A stretch of DNA of 13,341 bases. It comes from Acidobacteriota bacterium (GTDB taxonomy: Bacteria > Acidobacteriota > Vicinamibacteria > Vicinamibacterales > UBA8438). Shown here piece by piece: positions 9,101-13,341 of the stretch (the first letter of the stretch is position 1; every line of letters starts with the position of its first letter). The position numbers and the translations under genes are program-made. The notes under the pieces are model-generated. The model ran no database searches, was not told the origin of the DNA, and saw nothing but the letters and a program-made list of their open reading frames with translations. The stretch covers positions 1-13,341 of the forward strand of contig WTGR01000077.1 in the NCBI GenBank assembly GCA_011523485.1, read 5' to 3'.

Positions 9101-11184
9101 AGCTCGGCCACTTCGCCCTCGAGCCGCCGCCTGTCGTCATCCGACACACCGCCGGGCGGTCGGGCTGCCGCGATGCCGTGCAGCAGTTGACTGCGGACGT
9201 AGTTCCGTTCCGATTCCTGCTGGAGCCTGACCGCCAGACGGGCCGATCCCTGTCGGGAATCGCTGAACGCGAGCAGCCGCCGGCCGCCGAACGGAACGTC
9301 GTTGGACGACTCCGCCGGCGGGGCGTGCTCCAGCACCGCCGGGGTCACGGTGGACAGCAGGAACGGCGACCCCATCCGCAGTGGCCAGAACAGCGGGCTC
9401 CGCGACTCGCGTGCGCCGCAGCGCCGGCACTGAAGCGGGGAGTCAACGTCATCCGGCGCGGCGGCCACCGAGACATGGACGGGCGCCGATCCCAACGAGA
9501 CGTCCCAGGTGTTGGCGCTCAGCGCCACCTCCTCTGTATCGGCGCCGATGCTCGTGATCAGCCGACGTCCGCCGGGCTGGATCGCCGACGTCGCATCGCC
9601 GGCGTCGCCTGCGCGATCCTCGTCTTCCGGCGCATCGACTTCGAGCTGGAACTCGTCGACTCCCTCCCGCGTCGACCGCGGCCGGAGCGTCATCCTGCCC
9701 GTATCCGGGTCGTAGTGCTCCTCTGCCTCCAGGTATACCTCGCCGCAGCCGCGACACTGGACGATCTCGTAGACGGGATGCTCGCAGTGGCGGCAGAAGT
9801 CCCTGGGAACCGCATAGACCGCCCCGAACACCCACTCCCCGCCCAGGCCCCGCGGACAGCTTCGGTTGGCGCAGGCCCACAGGCCGGCCTGGGTACGGCA
9901 GAACAGGTGCCCGCGGAGCGGCAGGAAGATCTGGTCGCCTCGCCGCGCGGTCGTGCACAGATCGATCAACCGCAGAAGACCATCGACCGAGGCGTCCGAT
10001 CGCAACGTGCGGCGGACAGCGGAGAGCGGCGCCACGTTGGGTGACGAAGCGAACAGGCCGTACAGCCGCCGCGCCGCGCGGCTGGAGGCGAGACGCGAGA
10101 ATCTCTCCTCCGGCGAGAGCGTCCGGAGGACCTCGACCTCGAGCGGCGTCGCATCCGTGGCCTCGGGCAGTGTCGGCACGACGCGCCCGCCGCCGACGAC
10201 GTGCACGCGCTCGGAAGGCGCACCGGACACGTCGCACAGGAATCGGTGCAGCGCCTCGTGTTCATCGCGACCACCCAGCGTGGCCGACGTGGCGACGAAC
10301 CGCACGTCGCGTGGATCGACCTCGAACCTGTGCAGGACGCGCCGGATGAGGAGCGTCATCTCCGCGGCACGCGAACCGATGTAGGTGTGCGCCTCGTCCA
10401 ACACGATCCAGCGCAGCGCGCCCTGCGAACGCGAGACAATCGGCGCGTCTGCGTCCCGGACCAGCATGTACTCCAGCATCGTGGCGTTGGTGACGAGGAT
10501 CGGCGCAGGATCGTCCCGCAACGCCTGCCGGGTGCGTTGCTCCGCCGGGGACACACTCCGCAGCTTGTGCGCGGGCAGCGTCTCCGGCGTTTCCCCGTTG
10601 TACAGACAGAACCGGATATCTCCGTTGAACGCCGACGACCACGCGCGCAGGCGTTCGCGCTGACTGTTGATGAGTGCGTTCAGCGGGTACAGGAACAGAG
10701 CACGCACCCCGGTCAGGCGCCCGCGGTCGGCGCACTCGCGGGCGAGCCGATCGAGTATCGGCACGAGGAAGCACTCGGTCTTGCCCGACCCGGTGCCGCT
10801 GGTCACCAGCACCGACTGGGCGGGCGCCCGGACCAGCAGCCGCCAGGAGCGCAGTTGGTGGTCGTACGGGTGCCAGTCGCGGCCGAAGCGGTAGTCGGCA
10901 CAGTCCCGAGGCGGGCTGTCCATCGCCCCGACGAGCCGCGGCGAGAGCGTGCCGGACCTGGCGAGATCCGCCATCGTCTCGCGCGCGAGGCGCCAGCCGA
11001 ACGTCGCCTCGAAGATCGGATCGGCAAGCAGGGCGCCGTCACTGCCCGCGGGCGCCTCGAAGGTGTCGGTCAGAAAGCGCCGGAGTTCGGGCGACCGTAC
11101 AGCCAGTTGGCTCGACAGCGCACGCGAGGAACGCTGCGAGAGATCGCGAACGACGTCGGCGAACGAGAGCGGATGTTCAGTCAT
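6172..11184 (-). CDS. DEAD/DEAH-box helicase with C-terminal DUF1998 domain (DruE-like defence helicase)
   Basis: This 1670-residue superfamily 2 helicase carries a full motif set: Q-motif-like YDHQ (Q110), Walker A SGTGSGKTE (K135), YPLNALINSQ at 166-175, TNATMLEYML at 232-241, DEAH at 263-266, SAT at 300-302, FSDSRQ at 640-645, STTMEMGIDIGG at 1064-1075 and QRAGRAGRR at 1093-1101. Cysteine pairs that look like zinc ribbons occur at C438/C443 with C464/C467, at C478/C481, C586/C589 and C1382/C1385 with C1398/C1401. The end shows the DUF1998 signature: FDASSAGTGYTA at 1598-1609, then C1628-x4-C1633-x3-C1637-x2-C1640. A charged, probably coiled segment lies at about 682-723. The family includes MrfA, DrmA/DrmB of DISARM, DpdJ and DruE; this length and the single large partner upstream fit DruE of Druantia type III best. 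The ATG overlaps the upstream stop by 8 bases, implying translational coupling. Predicted role: ATP-driven translocation on or remodelling of foreign DNA. Helicase assignment is firm; the Druantia assignment is an inference. Confidence 0.92.
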   Translation of the reverse strand: MTEHPLSFADVVRDLSQRSSRALSSQLAVRSPELRRFLTDTFEAPAGSDGALLADPIFEATFGWRLARETMADLARSGTLSPRLVGAMDSPPRDCADYRFGRDWHPYDHQLRSWRLLVRAPAQSVLVTSGTGSGKTECFLVPILDRLARECADRGRLTGVRALFLYPLNALINSQRERLRAWSSAFNGDIRFCLYNGETPETLPAHKLRSVSPAEQRTRQALRDDPAPILVTNATMLEYMLVRDADAPIVSRSQGALRWIVLDEAHTYIGSRAAEMTLLIRRVLHRFEVDPRDVRFVATSATLGGRDEHEALHRFLCDVSGAPSERVHVVGGGRVVPTLPEATDATPLEVEVLRTLSPEERFSRLASSRAARRLYGLFASSPNVAPLSAVRRTLRSDASVDGLLRLIDLCTTARRGDQIFLPLRGHLFCRTQAGLWACANRSCPRGLGGEWVFGAVYAVPRDFCRHCEHPVYEIVQCRGCGEVYLEAEEHYDPDTGRMTLRPRSTREGVDEFQLEVDAPEDEDRAGDAGDATSAIQPGGRRLITSIGADTEEVALSANTWDVSLGSAPVHVSVAAAPDDVDSPLQCRRCGARESRSPLFWPLRMGSPFLLSTVTPAVLEHAPPAESSNDVPFGGRRLLAFSDSRQGSARLAVRLQQESERNYVRSQLLHGIAAARPPGGVSDDDRRRLEGEVAELEKFASGSPTLGAILAEKREQLVAARDESAEEPLGRLSWREAVSQLANSSDIGRMRAEYRRLSGVDIPAVEYAEFCLYREFFRRPRRMNSAETLGLVALRYPEIEKRAADLAPAAWTGPLGAPPDEWPKFVKLLIDFVLRARGATYVPDDYLHWMGTKTYRSYMQGPDFGDRLARGQTLWPRARVGGNRAAVLDVLCRAFGLDLTDAVHRDAIDLCLRSAWAVVSPHLRPFDLGYLFRLEQTCVLEESRDLHVCPFTRRMLDTTLAGWSPYTPSGSDDGRCEKIRMPRLPHPFWRDEHGGSIAGAAEWLDADPDVGNARARGVWSNLSDRAVAMSPYFAVGEHSAQISGQRLRQQEGLFKTGAMNVLSCSTTMEMGIDIGGLAAVMMSNPPPHAANYRQRAGRAGRRGEGSSLALTLCRNTPHGVEILKNPSWPFDAQISPPRVGLDSRRLVQRHVNALLLGHFLDSANAHRLEAGWFFESEDDAPSPAARFRQWCVAAASRDRNIARGLRFLVARSALAGEQVGKLLREAANMTAKADAEWTKELDALKADAQWFESASGHEKNPAFLAVSRQIDRHRGEYLLSELVRRAVLPGHGFPTGITSFLTTTRADLLRQESEVRTRDESFGQRSGLPTRPASIAIRDYAPGADVVIDGRVHRSDGVTLNWRLPADADGVHEIQSIRSAWRCRRCGATGDRAGSQATCDVCGVDNVETYVFLEPAGFAVDFQSRPHNDVTTATYLPVNEPWVSCPTSRWVALPDPTRGRVRYTEDGHIFHGNNGPGRKGYAVCLRCGRTAPEFGRDNPLGDSHPRLRGGRKRTGLSICEGSNQPWAIKRNTNLGCSSRTDVFELQIYDNPSPTAVYSLATALRGGVTQLLGVDEREMGVAAAQSRTDEGQVTRSAFLFDASSAGTGYTATLQTALGRVAELARKILDCRNDDCDRACHGCLLTADTQFAAGLLDRRAATALLDATFAGVR
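11177..11184 (-). other. 8-base stop/start overlap coupling the partner gene and the helicase
   Basis: On the minus strand ATGACTGA contains the helicase ATG (11184-11182) and the partner's TGA (11179-11177). The bases ahead of the ATG (GTGCTGAACC) hold no strong Shine-Dalgarno sequence, so ribosomes finishing the first gene probably re-initiate on the second. This supports a fixed stoichiometric pair. Confidence 0.85.
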
Positions 11185-13303
11185 GGTTCAGCACGTCGAG
11201 GTCGACACCAAAGATCCGGGCGAGAGCGGCGCCGTACGCGGCGTCGAACCACTCCGGCGCATGCGAGCGGAGCAGCTTCGTCGCGTGGACCAGCCGGCGG
11301 GACACGCGAACGCCCGACGCAGCCGCGAACGCAGCGCCGAACGGGGCATCGGTGAGCGGACGCCGGGATTCCACGCGCTCGCAGTCTGCCCAGACTGCGT
11401 CCTTCCATGGCGATTCGGCTAGCAGAGGAATCTCGGCAACCCAGTTGTCCCGATCCGGCCCGGCGGGCCAGCGGAAGTCGCTGCCGGCCCTCAACAGGAC
11501 CTGATACGGACCTTCAGGGTTGCGGTACAGCTCGTCGAACGCGCCGCGCGGCGGGGCCGTTGCGGATACCTGCAGGACGGTCCGGCGGTCGGAGGTTACG
11601 TCGTCAGCGAAATGCCCCGGCGGCGTCAGGCCACGACAGAAGCGCGCCGCCTCCGCCGCCACTTGCGTGAGGCGCTCATCCGCCCGTTGCCGCACCTCTT
11701 TCGGGGCGAAAACACCCACGTCTTCCAGTTCCTTGCGAATCGCCCGGTGCGTGCCGGTCATTTCCTCGACCCACACTTGCACCGGAACGAGCAGCCACGT
11801 GAACGGCAATTCGTGCTCGAGCCGCCAGATCCTGGCGCGCGCCTCTTCCTGCGGGGTCCGCAGAAGCAACCGGACGAGCGCCGCGGGGTTGTCCGACAGA
11901 CAGTCCAACGCATCGAACGTCGTGGCCGGCAGCCCGCGACTCACGTCCAGAAGGTCCGCCAGATACTCCCAGTTCTCTTCGCCTCCACCTTCGACCATGT
12001 CTTGCAGGATCCGTCTCATGGCGCCGATTCGATTCTCCATGTTCGTGATCGCCGAAGCCTGCGCGAGAGAGCGCACCTCAGCGGCGTCGAGCGGCACCTG
12101 GTCGCTCGGATCGATGAACGGGCGGGCGAAGTACTGATCGCCCGACCGCGCGAGCACGATCCGGGTCTGCCGTCGAAGCGCCGCATCCGGGATCTTCCAG
12201 CCTGCCGCCTCGCCGTCGTTGTCGGCAGGTTCGAGCGGCGTCCGCCCCAGGCCGGGAGCCTCCAGGCTGAAGGCCTCGAACGACACGGGCGCACCGTCCG
12301 GAATGCAACGGGCCGGTACCGAGAAGAGCGCCTCTTCGGACACCTCGACGCCGCACGCGAATCGGCGCACGACGGTTCGCCCTTCGGCGAAACCGCCCGA
12401 AGTCAGTTCGAGATGAATCCGCGCATCGAGCAGCTTCGTGGCCGCGAACAGCGACTGGAGCGCGTCGTGGACCACGACCAACGGCAACTCGGAAACGCCG
12501 TCGCCGAGCTTCTGCAGCGCAACGTCGAAGTGGGCCGCGGCCTTCATCTGTCGATCGAGGTCGACGGCTTGCAGTTCCCCAACGAGGCGAAACGTGTCCC
12601 TCGTCCTCGGCGAGATGGCCAGTGCCCGCCACCCGTACAGTGATTCCACCGACAGAAAGCGACGCCTGCCGGCGGCCCCGTGGTCCGGGTGCACGAAACG
12701 GGCGCCGCGACCCGGAAACGGCACAGTCATGGGCAAGGTCGATCCGTTCGGCCAACGCGTCGCCAGCTCCACGTACGAAGGCGGGTCTGTTTGACCGCCC
12801 CCTGCATCGGCGACGTGACCCGGGAAGAAGTGCACGGTGACGCGCTGGCGATCGCTCTGCCGCTCGGTCTCGATGTCCACTTGCGGATGTTCACAGGCGA
12901 CATCGAGAGACGCGCCTCTGATATCCACACAACCGCTAGTCGATTCCCGTCCGGGCACGACCTTCGCGCTGAAGTCGGCGCCGGCCCAACATACCTTCGA
13001 CAGGAACACGGTCTCTCCGTCGACCTCTCGCCGGACCCGCCATACCCCTGGGCTGTCGGGATTCCGAACCCACCCGTCACCGCGCGCCGCACGCCATGAA
13101 ACCTGGGCAGCGGGAACCCGGCGCTGTGCACCTTCGGGCTCGATGGCCGACAGTGACGGCGCATGTAGGTACACGGGCACCGGCGCCTCGAAGTCGAAAC
13201 AACGCTTGCCAACGAGACGATGCTCGAACTGCCTCTCCTGCTCCTGCGCGGTGCGTATCCTGCAGGTTCCGACCGGCGTGTCGATGCTAAGGCTTCTCGC
13301 CAA
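11177..13303 (-). CDS. Hypothetical partner protein of the DUF1998 helicase (possible DruH / YjiT-like)
   Basis: A 708-residue frame opens with TTG at 13303. I recognise no catalytic motif, signal peptide or membrane segment. The first 400 residues or so look beta-rich, with many short alternating hydrophobic runs such as VWRVRREVDGETVFLSKVCW. Residues about 415-565 look helical and include ITNMENRIGAMRR near 419-431 and HELPFTW at 497-503; the end (LLRSHAPEWFDAAYG) is again helical. Codon use is high-GC and matches the helicase. Its stop overlaps the helicase start (ATGACTGA), so the two are almost surely one operon. In Druantia type III a large protein of unknown function, DruH, precedes the DruE helicase; E. 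coli yjiT next to helicase gene yjiV is a comparable pair. I assign the partner role by position and a vague resemblance in the helical region. TTG is the first usable start after an in-frame TAA 12 bases upstream, with no clear ribosome site. The protein may be N-terminally shortened or the start misplaced. Confidence 0.82.
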   Translation of the reverse strand: MARSLSIDTPVGTCRIRTAQEQERQFEHRLVGKRCFDFEAPVPVYLHAPSLSAIEPEGAQRRVPAAQVSWRAARGDGWVRNPDSPGVWRVRREVDGETVFLSKVCWAGADFSAKVVPGRESTSGCVDIRGASLDVACEHPQVDIETERQSDRQRVTVHFFPGHVADAGGGQTDPPSYVELATRWPNGSTLPMTVPFPGRGARFVHPDHGAAGRRRFLSVESLYGWRALAISPRTRDTFRLVGELQAVDLDRQMKAAAHFDVALQKLGDGVSELPLVVVHDALQSLFAATKLLDARIHLELTSGGFAEGRTVVRRFACGVEVSEEALFSVPARCIPDGAPVSFEAFSLEAPGLGRTPLEPADNDGEAAGWKIPDAALRRQTRIVLARSGDQYFARPFIDPSDQVPLDAAEVRSLAQASAITNMENRIGAMRRILQDMVEGGGEENWEYLADLLDVSRGLPATTFDALDCLSDNPAALVRLLLRTPQEEARARIWRLEHELPFTWLLVPVQVWVEEMTGTHRAIRKELEDVGVFAPKEVRQRADERLTQVAAEAARFCRGLTPPGHFADDVTSDRRTVLQVSATAPPRGAFDELYRNPEGPYQVLLRAGSDFRWPAGPDRDNWVAEIPLLAESPWKDAVWADCERVESRRPLTDAPFGAAFAAASGVRVSRRLVHATKLLRSHAPEWFDAAYGAALARIFGVDLDVLNHD

Positions 13304-13341
13304 AATAAATTAGTGATTTATAAGGATTGGTGTTATCCTCG
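13304..13341 (-). promoter_or_regulatory. AT-rich leader with possible -10 element upstream of the helicase operon
   Basis: The last 38 bases are far richer in A/T than anything else in this half of the window. On the minus strand they include TATAAA (13322-13317), a plausible -10 box. A -35 box would fall at or beyond the right edge and cannot be judged. If this is the promoter, the transcript would begin only a few bases ahead of the TTG at 13303, giving an almost leaderless message, consistent with the missing ribosome site. Alternatively the AT-rich stretch marks a junction with unrelated DNA. Confidence 0.3.

Noticed and set aside
6172..11184. DISARM (drmA/drmB) or Dpd (dpdJ) system
   Set aside because: The helicase and DUF1998 parts are in one chain, and no methyltransferase, PLD protein or DNA-modifying transglycosylase is present in the window.
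6172..11184. Simple MrfA/YprA-type repair helicase
   Set aside because: MrfA is much shorter and has no coupled partner; this protein is more than twice that size with extra zinc-ribbon-like groups.
1..13341. CRISPR array, tRNA, rRNA or insertion sequence ends
   Set aside because: No regularly spaced repeats, cloverleaf-like sequence, transposase frame or flanking inverted repeats were recognised by eye.

Overview
The window reads as a GC-rich bacterial defence island carried entirely on the minus strand. The host cannot be named. High GC, very long genes and the absence of housekeeping genes suggest an accessory region of a high-GC proteobacterium, acidobacterium or similar. No rRNA, tRNA, CRISPR array or complete insertion sequence was seen.

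Layout in the direction of transcription (right to left): (1) 13303-11177, a 708-residue protein without a recognised catalytic motif, starting at TTG just inside the right edge. (2) 11184-6172, overlapping gene 1 by 8 bases, a 1670-residue superfamily 2 DEAH helicase ending in a DUF1998-type four-cysteine domain. Genes 1 and 2 form a tight two-gene unit resembling the druH-druE pair of Druantia type III, related to the yjiT/yjiV neighbourhood of E. coli; this assignment is an inference. (3) 6171-5399, about 770 bases without a convincing intact gene. It holds what looks like a decayed plus-strand helix-turn-helix regulator or antitoxin and a doubtful minus-strand small ORF. (4) 5398 to beyond base 1, one giant open frame of at least 1799 codons that leaves the window on the left. 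It begins with an Mrr-like PD-(D/E)XK nuclease, continues as a long TPR-like helical solenoid, and carries a PIN-like ribonuclease module around residues 860-1240, in the manner of the TPR-GreAB-C-PIN conflict proteins.

Genes 1 and 2 have markedly higher GC than gene 4. With the regulator remnant between them, this suggests two defence modules that arrived separately and now lie next to each other. The alternative is that all three form one system in which the helicase unit handles invading DNA and the nuclease-solenoid protein cleaves DNA, RNA or both. The most notable object is the giant nuclease-solenoid-nuclease gene, which is easy to miss because its stop codon lies outside the window.
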